A stretch of DNA of 64,000 bases from Paraburkholderia eburnea (GTDB lineage Bacteria; Pseudomonadota; Gammaproteobacteria; Burkholderiales; Burkholderiaceae), in the NCBI RefSeq assembly GCF_002917095.1, contig NZ_PQGA01000018.1:1-64000 (forward strand), given 5' to 3'. Each line of letters begins with the position of its first letter. Within the stretch, counting starts at the first letter, position 1. Positions 41,566-50,387 of the stretch are shown one piece after another. The notes below the pieces were generated by a model that was not told where the DNA came from, ran no database searches, and worked only from the letters and a program-made list of their open reading frames with translations. The translations under genes and the position numbers were made by a program.

Positions 41566-42867
41566 ATGCACACAGACGAAACTGCGACGTACTACACGGC
41601 GACGAAGAAATACGAATTGAGCTTTCCGTCGCTGGAAAACGATATTCAGGCCGAGGTGGTGATTATCGGCGGGGGATTCTCCGGCATTCACACCGCGCTG
41701 GAACTTGCCGAGAACGGCGTCACCGATACGGTGGTACTGGAGGCGCGTTACCTCGGCTTCGGCGGCACCGGGCGTAACGGTGGTCAAGTGATGGCGGGCA
41801 TCGGGCACGATCTCGATGCGATCAAGGCGGATGTGGGCGAAGACGGCCTGCGCACGATTTTCGCGCTGAGCGATCTCGGCCCGCAGATCATGCGCGAGCG
41901 CATCGAGCGTTACAACATCGACGCCGATTTCTGCAGCGGCTATGGCTATCTGGCCTACAACGCGCGCCAGGCCAAAACGCTGCGCAGTTGGGAAAAGGAT
42001 TTCAAATCGCTTGGCAGTCCACACGAGATCCGCTATGTCGAAGGTGCTGACGTCAAGCAGATCATCGGCTCGGATGTGTATCACGCGGGCCTGCTGCATA
42101 TGGGCGGCGGCCACGTGCATTCATTGAATCTGCTGCTTGGCGAAGCGAAGGCCGTCTCCGAAATCTACGGCGTGCGCATCTTCGAATACAGCCCGGCGCT
42201 GCAGATCAGTTACGGCGACACGGTGCATGTGCGTACGGCAAAAGGCAGCGTGCGTGCGAAGAAGATCGTGTGGGCGTGTGATGGCTTCAACAACGGCATC
42301 GAGCCGGAACTGCACAAAAGCACCATCAACGTCTACGCGTACAACTCGATGACCGAGCCGCTGAGCGACGAACTGATCAAACGCATCAGCCCGATTCACG
42401 GCGCGTACAGCGATATCCGCCCTGTCATCAACTATTACCGCGTGACGAACGAGAACCGCTTGCTGTTCGGCTCGTCGACGTCGCTCGTCGAGCATATCCC
42501 GAGCGATCTAAAGGCGTGGAACCGCAAGTTGATGCTCGAAGTTTTCCCGTATTTGCAGGACGTCAAAATCGATCTCGCGTGGGGTGGTCCGATGGCTTCG
42601 ACGCTCAATCTGTTCCCGCAGATCGGCACGCTGCCGGACCGGCCGAATGCGTATTTCGTGCAGGGCTATTCGGGTTTCGGCGTCACGCCCAGCCAGATCA
42701 TCTGCAAGATTCTCTCTGAAGGCATTCTTGGCGGCTCGGATCGCTATCGGCTCGTGAGTTCGATTCCGCGCGCCAGCATTCGCGGCAAGGATCAATATCG
42801 CGCGCTGCTCGTCACGCTCGGCAAGGTGATGCACCAGACCTCGGGCTACTGGCACGGTCGTCGTTGA
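41566..42867 (+). CDS. FAD-dependent amine oxidoreductase (PuuB/DadA-like)
   Basis: A 433-aa flavoprotein. The Rossmann motif is VVIIGGGFSGIHTALELAENG with FGGTGRNGGQV in the cofactor region. The C-terminal part carries WGGPMAST and VQGYSGFGVTPSQ. The closest recognised family is gamma-glutamylputrescine oxidase (PuuB) and related D-amino-acid/amine oxidases. It lies between two cupin genes and upstream of an EutR-like AraC activator, suggesting catabolism of a polyamine, aminoalcohol or similar amine. Confidence 0.85.
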   Translation: MHTDETATYYTATKKYELSFPSLENDIQAEVVIIGGGFSGIHTALELAENGVTDTVVLEARYLGFGGTGRNGGQVMAGIGHDLDAIKADVGEDGLRTIFALSDLGPQIMRERIERYNIDADFCSGYGYLAYNARQAKTLRSWEKDFKSLGSPHEIRYVEGADVKQIIGSDVYHAGLLHMGGGHVHSLNLLLGEAKAVSEIYGVRIFEYSPALQISYGDTVHVRTAKGSVRAKKIVWACDGFNNGIEPELHKSTINVYAYNSMTEPLSDELIKRISPIHGAYSDIRPVINYYRVTNENRLLFGSSTSLVEHIPSDLKAWNRKLMLEVFPYLQDVKIDLAWGGPMASTLNLFPQIGTLPDRPNAYFVQGYSGFGVTPSQIICKILSEGILGGSDRYRLVSSIPRASIRGKDQYRALLVTLGKVMHQTSGYWHGRR

Positions 42868-42906
42868 TCGACGCCCATTCAATTCATTGACACGGAGTAT
42901 TCAATC

Positions 42907-43275
42907 GTGAGTCTTACCGCAATCCATCAAGGCATCCAGCTTTCCGAACTCGACGCATGGGGCAAACTGAGCGACCTCGGCGCGCAGATTCTCGAAGGCG
43001 GTGACATCGGCGCGTTCGGCAAGATGACGCACGGCGCGCCGACCGATGCCGTATCGGCCGCTTATTTCGGCACCAATCAGGGTAAATTCCGCCTCGTCTA
43101 TCCGTTTTCCGAACAGGCGACCGTGGTGCAGGGTGAAGTGCGTCTGACCGACGAATCGACGGGCGAAACGCGCACGTTCAAGGCCGGAGATTCGTGGTTC
43201 GTGACGAAGGGCACCTCGACGGTGTGGGAAGTGTTGTCCGATGGTTTCGTCAAGCATTACCTTGCGTTTGTCTGA
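42907..43275 (+). CDS. cupin-domain protein, second paralog
   Basis: A 122-aa cupin starting at GTG 42907 (ACGGAG upstream). Core: YPFSEQATVVQGEVRLTDE, FKAGDSWFVTKGTSTVWEV, GFVKHYLAFV. Close relative of the 41114 product, the C-terminal GRFVKHYLAVA / GFVKHYLAFV being almost the same. Located 39 bases after the FAD oxidase. Confidence 0.85.
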   Translation: MSLTAIHQGIQLSELDAWGKLSDLGAQILEGGDIGAFGKMTHGAPTDAVSAAYFGTNQGKFRLVYPFSEQATVVQGEVRLTDESTGETRTFKAGDSWFVTKGTSTVWEVLSDGFVKHYLAFV

Positions 43276-43317
43276 ATGGCATCGGCGAATTGAGGCATAG
43301 CGCGCGGGAGAATGGGA

Positions 43318-44256
43318 ATGGAATTCAGGGTTCGCGCATTGTCCGATGTGCACGATCATTCGCTGGCGGTCAACGGCTGGGAGCAGGTTTATAGCCAGCT
43401 CACGCCGGGACGCTTCGAAAGCGTCGTCATGCAGGCGCAGGCATCTGATTTCCTGTTCTTTCGCGAATCGACCAATCGAAGCGTGGCGCAATCGGGCATT
43501 GCGCCACGCGGTTTTGCGTCGATCGCTTTGCCGCTCCAGCGGCCGGTGTCGGGTACGTTTCAGGGATGCCGGCTGGAGGGTTACGCGTTATGGTTGCTTG
43601 GTCCTGGCGAGGAATTTCGTTTTTATACGCCCGAAACGATGTACTACCTCGGCGCAAGTATTCCCGCCGATGAAATGCGTTCGCTAGCTTCTTGCGTGCT
43701 GGGCGATCGCGCTGCTGCGTTGCTCGATCGCAATCTGCTGCCCGTCGACGTGGACGAGGGCGAGCGCGTGGGCACGGAGTTGTCGCGATTTCTCGATGCT
43801 TTCAGGCAGCAGCCGGCGGCATTCGATAATCCGGTCGCGAGCAAGCGTTTCAGGGACGAAGTTCTCAGTATGCTGCTGGAGCTTTTCAATCCGGAGCACG
43901 CAAAAAAGCGCGATCTGACGCACGCGACTTACGCCGAAATCGTATCTCGTAGCGAGCGCATTCTTCAACAGCGTGCAGATGAACCGCAGACGGTGCTCGA
44001 TCTGTGCGTCGCGCTGCGTTGCAGCCGCCGCACGTTGCAGACGAGTTTTCAGCGGGTTGCCAATGTGTCGCCGATTGAATATCTGCGGTCCGTGCGTTTG
44101 AATGGCGTGCGCCGCCTGTTGCGTTCGACGCAACAGGACGAGTTGATGGTGGGCGACGCGGCCGCGCAATGGGGATTCACACACCCGAGTTATTTTGCGC
44201 GCGAATATCGCGGGTTGTTTGGGGAATTGCCTTCGCAGACCTTGCGCAAGGGGTAA
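43318..44256 (+). CDS. AraC-family regulator, EutR-like
   Basis: A 312-aa activator. The N-terminal region (FLFFRESTNRSVAQSGIAPRG) resembles EutR-type proteins. The C-terminal double HTH contains TVLDLCVALRCSRRTLQTSFQRVANVSPIEYLRSVRL and AAQWGFTHPSYFAREYRGLFGELPSQ. The ATG at 43318 has GGGAG at 7 bases and is preferred over an ATG two codons earlier. It closes the cupin-oxidase-cupin cluster and probably activates it on sensing the amine substrate. Confidence 0.87.
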   Translation: MEFRVRALSDVHDHSLAVNGWEQVYSQLTPGRFESVVMQAQASDFLFFRESTNRSVAQSGIAPRGFASIALPLQRPVSGTFQGCRLEGYALWLLGPGEEFRFYTPETMYYLGASIPADEMRSLASCVLGDRAAALLDRNLLPVDVDEGERVGTELSRFLDAFRQQPAAFDNPVASKRFRDEVLSMLLELFNPEHAKKRDLTHATYAEIVSRSERILQQRADEPQTVLDLCVALRCSRRTLQTSFQRVANVSPIEYLRSVRLNGVRRLLRSTQQDELMVGDAAAQWGFTHPSYFAREYRGLFGELPSQTLRKG

Positions 44257-44319
44257 GGGTGGGGCGCGTCCTGGTGTCTCGCGCCTATCCTCCGGACGCC
44301 TGCCGTTATCGATTCGGAC

Positions 44320-45864
44320 TCAAGCAACCTTGAACACGCTGACGGCCTCGCGCAGCGCGTCGGTCTGTTCGGTCAACGACATCGCCGCTGCCGCCGCTTC
44401 TTCCACGAGCGCGGCGTTCTGCTGCGAAACCTGATCCATCTGCGAAACCGCGAGATTGACCTGTTCGATGCCGTCGCGCTGCTCTTCGGACGCGTGCGCG
44501 ATCTCGGTCATGATGGTCGTCACGCGGCCAATCGATTCGCCGATCTCGGTCATCGTCGTGCCCGCCGAGCGCACGTATTGCGCACCAGACGCAACATGCC
44601 CGACCGATTCGCCGATCAAGGTCTTGATGTCCTTTGCCGCCGCCGCCGAGCGCTGCGCGAGCGAGCGCACTTCGCCCGCGACCACGGCGAAACCACGGCC
44701 TTCTTCGCCCGCGCGAGCGGCTTCGACCGCCGCGTTGAGCGCGAGGATATTGGTCTGAAACGCGATGCCTTCGATGATGCCGGTGATTTCGGCGATCTTC
44801 TGCGAGCTGCGGTCGATGCGGTCCATCGTCTGCACCGCGTCGCCGACCACCACCGCGCCGCGCTCGACCACTTCCTGAGCGCTCCCCGCGAGCGATTGCG
44901 CCGTGCGCGCGTGTTCGGTGTTCTGCTTAACCGTGGCGGTCAGTTGCTCCATGCTGGCGGCGGTCTGCTGGATCGACGCGGCCTGTTCCTCGGTGCGCTG
45001 CGAGAGATCGTCGTTACCGGCGGCGATCTGGCGCGTCGCGGACGCGATCGACTCCGAGCTATGCGAGACCTTGCGCACCGTGCGCGCGAGCTCATCCTGC
45101 ATGGTCTGCAAACCGGCGGCGAGGCGGCCCATTTCGTCCTGCGAGCGCACGTCGAGGCGCGCGGTCAGATCGCCGGCGGCGATGCGCTGCAACGCGCCGA
45201 GCAAGTTCGCCAGCGGCGCCGCGATCGCGCGATGCAGGCCGATCGCACAGACCGCCGCCACGCCAAGACCCAGGGCGATCAGCGCGATGCTGCCTGCGCG
45301 CAAAGCGGCGTAGAAGTCCGTCGCGCCGTCGAAGGTCTGCTGGCCGTGCGCTCTTTGCCATTGTTCGAGCGCCGTCGACGCCTTCGTGAGCGCGACCGAC
45401 AACGGCGGAACGCGTTTCATCGCAATGTCGTCCTGCGCCGCGCGGTCGCCTTGCTTCACGGCGGCCATGAGCGGTTGAATGCCTTGTTCTAGCATCGCGC
45501 CCAGCGCGGTCTGAACCTGCTCGGCAAGCGCCTGCTCGTCGGCGTCGTGAGGCAGCGCGCGATAGCTTTCCCATGCCTTGCGCGAGGTGTCGAGATAGGT
45601 CTGCGCCTTGTCGAGCAGTTGCGGGGCGTCGGGCGAATCGGGATGCAGCAGGATGCGGTCGAGCGTGGTGCGCGCGATCGTCAGATTGAGATTCGATTTG
45701 CCGATGTCGATTGCGGCGGCAAGCTGGTTCGAATAGGCATAGCCGAGCGCCGCATTCGAATGCGACATGCCGATCAGACCGGCAAGGCCGGACGCGACGA
45801 TCAGCACGGCCAGCACGCCGACCGCGATGCGCAGGCGAGCGGAAATAGAGAGTCGGGCAAACAC
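44320..45864 (-). CDS. methyl-accepting chemotaxis protein, Tar/Tsr-like
   Basis: A 514-aa transmembrane chemoreceptor. TM1 is at about 10-32. A periplasmic four-helix ligand domain (about 35-185) and TM2 (about 190-212) follow, then HAMP (PLANLLGALQRIAAGDLTARL) and the signalling hairpin EGIAFQTNILALNAAVEAARAGEEGRGFAVVAGEVRSLAQRSA. It starts at GTG with GGAGC upstream. No CheB/R-tethering NWETF-type tail is present. Downstream of the Phc-like operon and convergent with the AraC gene. Confidence 0.92.
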   Translation of the reverse strand: MFARLSISARLRIAVGVLAVLIVASGLAGLIGMSHSNAALGYAYSNQLAAAIDIGKSNLNLTIARTTLDRILLHPDSPDAPQLLDKAQTYLDTSRKAWESYRALPHDADEQALAEQVQTALGAMLEQGIQPLMAAVKQGDRAAQDDIAMKRVPPLSVALTKASTALEQWQRAHGQQTFDGATDFYAALRAGSIALIALGLGVAAVCAIGLHRAIAAPLANLLGALQRIAAGDLTARLDVRSQDEMGRLAAGLQTMQDELARTVRKVSHSSESIASATRQIAAGNDDLSQRTEEQAASIQQTAASMEQLTATVKQNTEHARTAQSLAGSAQEVVERGAVVVGDAVQTMDRIDRSSQKIAEITGIIEGIAFQTNILALNAAVEAARAGEEGRGFAVVAGEVRSLAQRSAAAAKDIKTLIGESVGHVASGAQYVRSAGTTMTEIGESIGRVTTIMTEIAHASEEQRDGIEQVNLAVSQMDQVSQQNAALVEEAAAAAMSLTEQTDALREAVSVFKVA

Positions 45865-46043
45865 GACGTGAGCTCCAGACGCCCTTATGGGGCGACATTG
45901 TCGAATACTGGGGATGGGTGGTCTTGACGGGAACGCGTACAGCGGCTGTGCGCCCCCTACTGGTTAACGGCGGGCGAGGGCGGAACTGAACCAGCAAGCG
46001 TCTGGAACGCAAGCGGGGCGGCTTTTTCCGGGAGCACAAAACG

Positions 46044-46077
46044 AAACGCCCGTCCGGCGAACCGGAAGGGCGTTTTT
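46044..46077 (-). terminator. hairpin terminator after the Phc-like operon
   Basis: Long stem: AAACGCCC / GGGCGTTT with an inner CCGG/CCGG stem and CGAA loop, T-rich on both sides. It ends the minus-strand four-gene operon just after 46115. Confidence 0.88.
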
Positions 46078-46114
46078 AAAAGTGCGATCGGCCAGGCTAC
46101 CGCTCCAGCGTGCC

Positions 46115-47125
46115 TCAGTCGAGTGCCGGCTCCGAAAACCGCTCGATCCAGAGCGCCAGGCGGTCGGCCGCGAAACTCGCAGCGCGTGCGCCGGCACGGC
46201 AGACGATGGCGTCGCCTTCGCGTACAAATTGCAGGGCGCCACCCGCTTCTTCCAGCCACAGCAGGCCGGCCAGCCACGCCGCGTGTTCGGCCGATACGGC
46301 CTGACCGACCGGCCGGGTGAGGAATTCGCTCAGCGTGGCGGGCGTGGTCCAGATCAGCGCATCGCCACCGCCGCGAACGGTGGCGCCGAGCACGTCGGTG
46401 AACACCTGCACGGCATCCGCCGCGCCGCGTCCCGCATTCTGCGTGCGCAACTGCGCGAGGCGCGTGCTGACCGCGTGGCCGAAGCTGCCGCTGCATTCGC
46501 TTTCGGCGCGCACCAGGTCGGCGTAGTCCATGCGATGCCAGTCCGGCTCCACATTGCGCGTGCCGGCCAGTTGGGCGCCGGCCAGCCACGTTTCCACCGG
46601 CTGGAAGCGGCCCGGACCGATCAGGCTTGCGCACAGCGTATGCACGATGCCGATGCGGGTGGCCACGGTCTGCGTCTGCAGCACGCCGAGCTTTTCGCGC
46701 ACGAGCTGGTCGCGTTCCTTGCGCAGTCCCGACAGCTCCAGCGCCTGCTTCATCTCCATGCGCAGTGCGGCGATGTCCCACGGCTTCTTGATGTAGCGAT
46801 GAATCTGGCCTTGATTGACGGCCTCGACGGTCTGGTCCAGCTCCGAGTAGGCCGTCGTCAGGATGCGCACGATATGCGGATAGCGCTCGCGCGCATAGCG
46901 CAGAAGCTCGTTGCCATACTCGCCCGGCATGCGCTGGTCGGACACCAGCACGGCCAGACTGCCGGCGTGGGCGTCCAGCAGCGCCTTGCCATCCTCCACG
47001 GAGGCGCCCGTCACGACCGGCGCGATCGAGCCGATGGCGCGCTCGAAGTATTTGACCGCCGTGGCTTCGTCATCAACGAACAAAATCGCCGGGGGCGGTG
47101 TCTGGTTGGCAATTACATTGCTCAT
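46115..47125 (-). CDS. response regulator with unusual output domain, PhcQ-like
   Basis: A 336-aa protein. The receiver domain (about 10-130) has acidic DDE (18-20), phospho-acceptor Asp63 (VLVSDQRMPGEYG) and KPWD (Lys108 region). It ends in a helical linker (ALRMEMKQALELSGLRKERDQLVREKLGVLQ). The remaining 190 residues match no DNA-binding or enzymatic output I recognise. CAGGAG precedes the ATG at 47125. It is the last gene of the methyltransferase-kinase-regulator-regulator operon; in Ralstonia the equivalent place is taken by phcQ. Confidence 0.75.
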   Translation of the reverse strand: MSNVIANQTPPPAILFVDDEATAVKYFERAIGSIAPVVTGASVEDGKALLDAHAGSLAVLVSDQRMPGEYGNELLRYARERYPHIVRILTTAYSELDQTVEAVNQGQIHRYIKKPWDIAALRMEMKQALELSGLRKERDQLVREKLGVLQTQTVATRIGIVHTLCASLIGPGRFQPVETWLAGAQLAGTRNVEPDWHRMDYADLVRAESECSGSFGHAVSTRLAQLRTQNAGRGAADAVQVFTDVLGATVRGGGDALIWTTPATLSEFLTRPVGQAVSAEHAAWLAGLLWLEEAGGALQFVREGDAIVCRAGARAASFAADRLALWIERFSEPALD

Positions 47126-47229
47126 TGGTAACTCCTGTACTTTCGATCCTTGAATTTTTGGGAATTTCTGCGCCACGGTCGTGCCGGCGACGGAACTGGG
47201 GCGGTCAGCCAGTGTCAGCCAGCGCTGCA

Positions 47230-47634
47230 TCAGCCTGGGCGCAATCCCGACGCCGCTACCGCTGCTGCCAGCACTTCGCGAACCTTGCTCACGCCTAGCG
47301 GCTTCTCCAGAATCCGGAATATCTCGCCAGAATTACCCGCTTCCTGCAGCGCGTCCTTATCGGCGTAGGCGGTCACCAGGATTCGCACGATATGCGGATA
47401 CGCCTGCGCGACCTGCCGCAGCAGGTCGCCGCCATGGCGGCCCGGCATGCGGAAGTCGGTCAGCAGGACCGCCACCCGTGCGCCTTCGCTGCGCAGGATC
47501 GACGCGGCCTCGTCCGCGCTGGCGGCGAGCAGCACCTCATAGTCGCTGCCGGCCGAGCGCGCAAAGTACTTGCGGGCCAACTCCTCGTCATCGACATAGA
47601 CGACGGTGTACGGCGCTTGCTGGTTCTCGCTCAT
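47230..47634 (-). CDS. single-domain response regulator, PhcR-like
   Basis: A 134-aa receiver protein: DDE at 15-17, phospho-acceptor Asp60 (VLLTDFRMPGRHG), KPL near the end, then only a short Ala-rich tail. GAGG precedes the ATG at 47634, and it lies 7 bases after the kinase stop, so it is likely the direct phosphotransfer partner. Its receiver is related to that of the next gene (DFRMPGRHGGDLLRQVAQAYPHIVRILVTAY versus DQRMPGEYGNELLRYARERYPHIVRILTTAY; compare in segments). Ralstonia PhcR is larger, so the match is one of position, not full structure. Confidence 0.75.
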   Translation of the reverse strand: MSENQQAPYTVVYVDDEELARKYFARSAGSDYEVLLAASADEAASILRSEGARVAVLLTDFRMPGRHGGDLLRQVAQAYPHIVRILVTAYADKDALQEAGNSGEIFRILEKPLGVSKVREVLAAAVAASGLRPG

Positions 47635-47641
47635 CTCGACC

Positions 47642-48979
47642 TCACTCGGCACGCGGCAGATCGAAGTTAAACGCGGTCCACTCGCCCAACTGGCTTTCCG
47701 CGAACAGCGTGCCGCCGTGTTGCTCAACCACCGCATAGCTGATGGACAGACCAAGGCCGAGACCCTGGCCGACTTCGCGCGTAGTGAAGAACGGTTCGAA
47801 CACCCGCGCCAGATTCTCCGGGGCGATCCCCGGGCCGTTGTCGCGCACATTCACGTGCAGCCGGCCGTCCTGCCAGTGCGCCTTGACATGGACCCGCGGC
47901 GAGACGGTGCCGGCCTTGTGCATCGCCAGCGCGGCATTCGAGAACAGATTGATGAGCACGCCGACGATGGCGGCTTCGTCGCCCTGCACGAGGGTGTCGC
48001 TGGGCAGCTCGCGCGTGACGCTCACGCCGCGCAGCTCGTGGGCGTCCAGCCGGATCGACGAGTCGAGCGCCTTCTCGAACAGGAACGGCACGTCCTCTTG
48101 CGTTGTGCCGGGCTTGCGGTAGGCAAAGGTCTTCAGGTCCGACACGATATGCTGGATGCGCTGCATGCCCTGTTTGGCGTCCGTCAGGCACTCCTGCAGC
48201 GAAGGGCTGTCCTTGACCTGTGGTTCCTCCATGGCGATTTCGATCGCCATCAGGCAGAAGTTCACCGGGTTGTTGACCTCGTGAAGCAGCCCCGCCGACA
48301 ACGTGCCGATTGCCGCCATTTTTTCCTGCTGCAGCAGTTGGCCCTTGATTTGCGCGAGGTTCTCATTCGAGCGGGCGAGCTGGGCGTTTTTATGCGCGAC
48401 CTCGTCCTTGAGCCGGAACAGCTGGAAACGGCCCTTCTCGTTGAAGAAGGTGTAAACGGAACTGGCCAGCGCGCAGAAGAAGATCAGGATGAGCTGGAAC
48501 TGAAACTTGCTCGGGTCCTGGATGCCGCCCGGATGCGCCGTGCAGGCGATGTAGTAGAACACGACCGTGGCGACGCCGAATGCAAGCGTCTGCCAGTAGC
48601 CGGAGGCGAACAGAATCCCCACCGCAAAGATCGTCAGCGTCAGCCCGGCGTAGAACAGCGACTGCTCGCCCTGAGTGGCGTAAATCATCCACGAGATCAT
48701 GGCCTGCGGCAGCAGCAGCCAGGAAAAGGTGATGACCTGTACGTGGCGCTTGCCCGCTTCGGTGTAAAGCGAGAGCAACGCCAGGCCGATGGCGGCGCTG
48801 GTCAGCACCCGCAGGATGGCAAAGCCTTTTTGCTCGGCCGGATACACGACGTAGTCCATGGCCGCGCCCATCAGCACCAGCACGATCACGGTCAGGCCGC
48901 CCGCCTTGCTGCATAGCAGCCGGTAGTCGCGCAGCTCTTCGCGATAGGTCGACTGCAGCCCCACCAGGGATGTCGTCAT
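47642..48979 (-). CDS. phcS: 6-TM sensor histidine kinase, PhcS-like
   Basis: A 445-aa membrane kinase. About six N-terminal membrane helices (about 25-175) have almost no periplasmic loops, as in kinases for lipidic signals. A coiled linker follows, then HisKA with phospho-acceptor His233 (GLLHEVNNPVNF). The ATPase domain carries the N box NLFSNAALAMH, G1 DNGPGI, and G2 GQGLGLGLSIS. It lies 1 base from the methyltransferase gene stop. This arrangement and topology match PhcS, the receptor for 3-hydroxy fatty-acid methyl esters in Ralstonia; homology is inferred from layout, not alignment. Confidence 0.75.
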   Translation of the reverse strand: MTTSLVGLQSTYREELRDYRLLCSKAGGLTVIVLVLMGAAMDYVVYPAEQKGFAILRVLTSAAIGLALLSLYTEAGKRHVQVITFSWLLLPQAMISWMIYATQGEQSLFYAGLTLTIFAVGILFASGYWQTLAFGVATVVFYYIACTAHPGGIQDPSKFQFQLILIFFCALASSVYTFFNEKGRFQLFRLKDEVAHKNAQLARSNENLAQIKGQLLQQEKMAAIGTLSAGLLHEVNNPVNFCLMAIEIAMEEPQVKDSPSLQECLTDAKQGMQRIQHIVSDLKTFAYRKPGTTQEDVPFLFEKALDSSIRLDAHELRGVSVTRELPSDTLVQGDEAAIVGVLINLFSNAALAMHKAGTVSPRVHVKAHWQDGRLHVNVRDNGPGIAPENLARVFEPFFTTREVGQGLGLGLSISYAVVEQHGGTLFAESQLGEWTAFNFDLPRAE

Positions 48980-48980
48980 T

Positions 48981-50387
48981 TCAACCTGCTTGTTGCTGGC
49001 CGATTGTTACCTCGGCGAACACATTCACCCCGGTCGGGTCTGTGTACAGACGCGGCTCACCAGTGTTCTCCGGCATGATCGCGGCCATCTGCGCCTCGTT
49101 GCGATAAATCAGGTACCACTCCAGCACGTGCTCCATGCTGAAGCGTTCGGGGTTGTCGGCGTGGACGTTGGTGACCAGCAGGCGGCCGCCCCGTCGGGTG
49201 CGGCTCGCGAAATACTGGCACAGGCGCGCGCAGACCTTGTCCGACAGGTAGTCGAACAGACCGGCGCAATAGACCGCGTCGAACTCGCGGGCGTCCGGTG
49301 CGTCCGCGTCCATCCGGCGCTTGAGCAGATGGTGCACCGAATCGTGCGTGTAGCTGATGGCCATGCGCTTGGACGTTTGCTGAGCGATGGACCCCAGGCG
49401 CTCGCGTGTCCAGTCCAGTGTCTCCTGGCTGAAGTCGAGCAATTCGAACGACAGCCATTGCGGCTCGTCGTATTCGTGCATGAAACGCTGGATCTCCTGA
49501 GCGGGGCCGCAGCCCACGTTCAGCACCCGGGCGGGTCGCCCCGCGGCGCGTGCATCGTTGGCGACGCGCGTCAGGTAATCCACCAGCAGATCGATGCGAT
49601 TGCGGTGCGCGCGCGCCACGGCCGTTTGCAGGAAGGACGCGTTGACGATCTGGAAATACGTGCTCGGGCCCTGGCGGGGATCGTCGAGCATCTGGTTGAC
49701 CATCTGATAGTCGCCGGCGTAGCCCAGCGGCTTCGTGAAAGTGCGGAACACGAACGGCGAGCGCAGCAGCAGCGGATGAAGCGCAGCCTGGGCAAACGCG
49801 CGATGGGCCGGAGCCAGTTCTTCATCGACCCGGCGCGCTTCGCCTTCGAATTCGTCGAAGAAGATCTTGGTCCTTTGCATCAACGGCGTTGCCAGTTCGA
49901 GGAAGAAGTCCTCGCGCAGGCTTTTGCCGTCTTTCGGCAGCGTGTTGGCCAGGTCGGCCTGTTCGACCCAGCGCGACATGTCGGTCAGAAAAGCGCGAAT
50001 CTGGTTGACGGCGATCTGATAGTCGCGGCGGATCTGAAAACGCTCGGCCCAGTCCTGCACGAAGCGGCGGGCTTCTTCCCCGACCGTGCTCGCCTCCAGC
50101 GCGTCGCCGCTCAGCTCGCGCCACTCGTCGATCAACGTCACCGAGACAATAGCGGTCAAGCCGGTGTTGACCATGCTGATCACGACCGCCTTGCCCGAAT
50201 AGGCGTGTTCGACGCCCATCTTGACCGACAGCTCGCTCAACACCTCGCTGACCTGGACAATCGAATAGGGGTTATAGACCTCCATCACCAGGGACTTGCG
50301 CTGGAGATTGATGATCGTGCCCCGCACCTGCTCGCCCTGGGAGTTGCGGAAGCTCACTACCGGATCGATTTGCGTTCTGGAATACAC
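48981..50387 (-). CDS. phcB: SAM-dependent methyltransferase, PhcB-like signal synthase
   Basis: A 468-aa protein. The N-terminal part (about 1-105) is PilZ-like beta (VSFRNSQGEQVRGTIINLQRKSLVMEV). A helical middle follows, then a class I methyltransferase domain (about 270-440) with motif I VLNVGCGPAQEI and later YCAGLFDYLSDKV. The likely job is methylation of a 3-hydroxy fatty acid to a diffusible methyl-ester signal, as PhcB does in Ralstonia solanacearum. It starts at GTG 50387 with no clear ribosome-binding site. First gene of the operon, followed at 1 base by the kinase. Confidence 0.75.
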   Translation of the reverse strand: MYSRTQIDPVVSFRNSQGEQVRGTIINLQRKSLVMEVYNPYSIVQVSEVLSELSVKMGVEHAYSGKAVVISMVNTGLTAIVSVTLIDEWRELSGDALEASTVGEEARRFVQDWAERFQIRRDYQIAVNQIRAFLTDMSRWVEQADLANTLPKDGKSLREDFFLELATPLMQRTKIFFDEFEGEARRVDEELAPAHRAFAQAALHPLLLRSPFVFRTFTKPLGYAGDYQMVNQMLDDPRQGPSTYFQIVNASFLQTAVARAHRNRIDLLVDYLTRVANDARAAGRPARVLNVGCGPAQEIQRFMHEYDEPQWLSFELLDFSQETLDWTRERLGSIAQQTSKRMAISYTHDSVHHLLKRRMDADAPDAREFDAVYCAGLFDYLSDKVCARLCQYFASRTRRGGRLLVTNVHADNPERFSMEHVLEWYLIYRNEAQMAAIMPENTGEPRLYTDPTGVNVFAEVTIGQQQAG

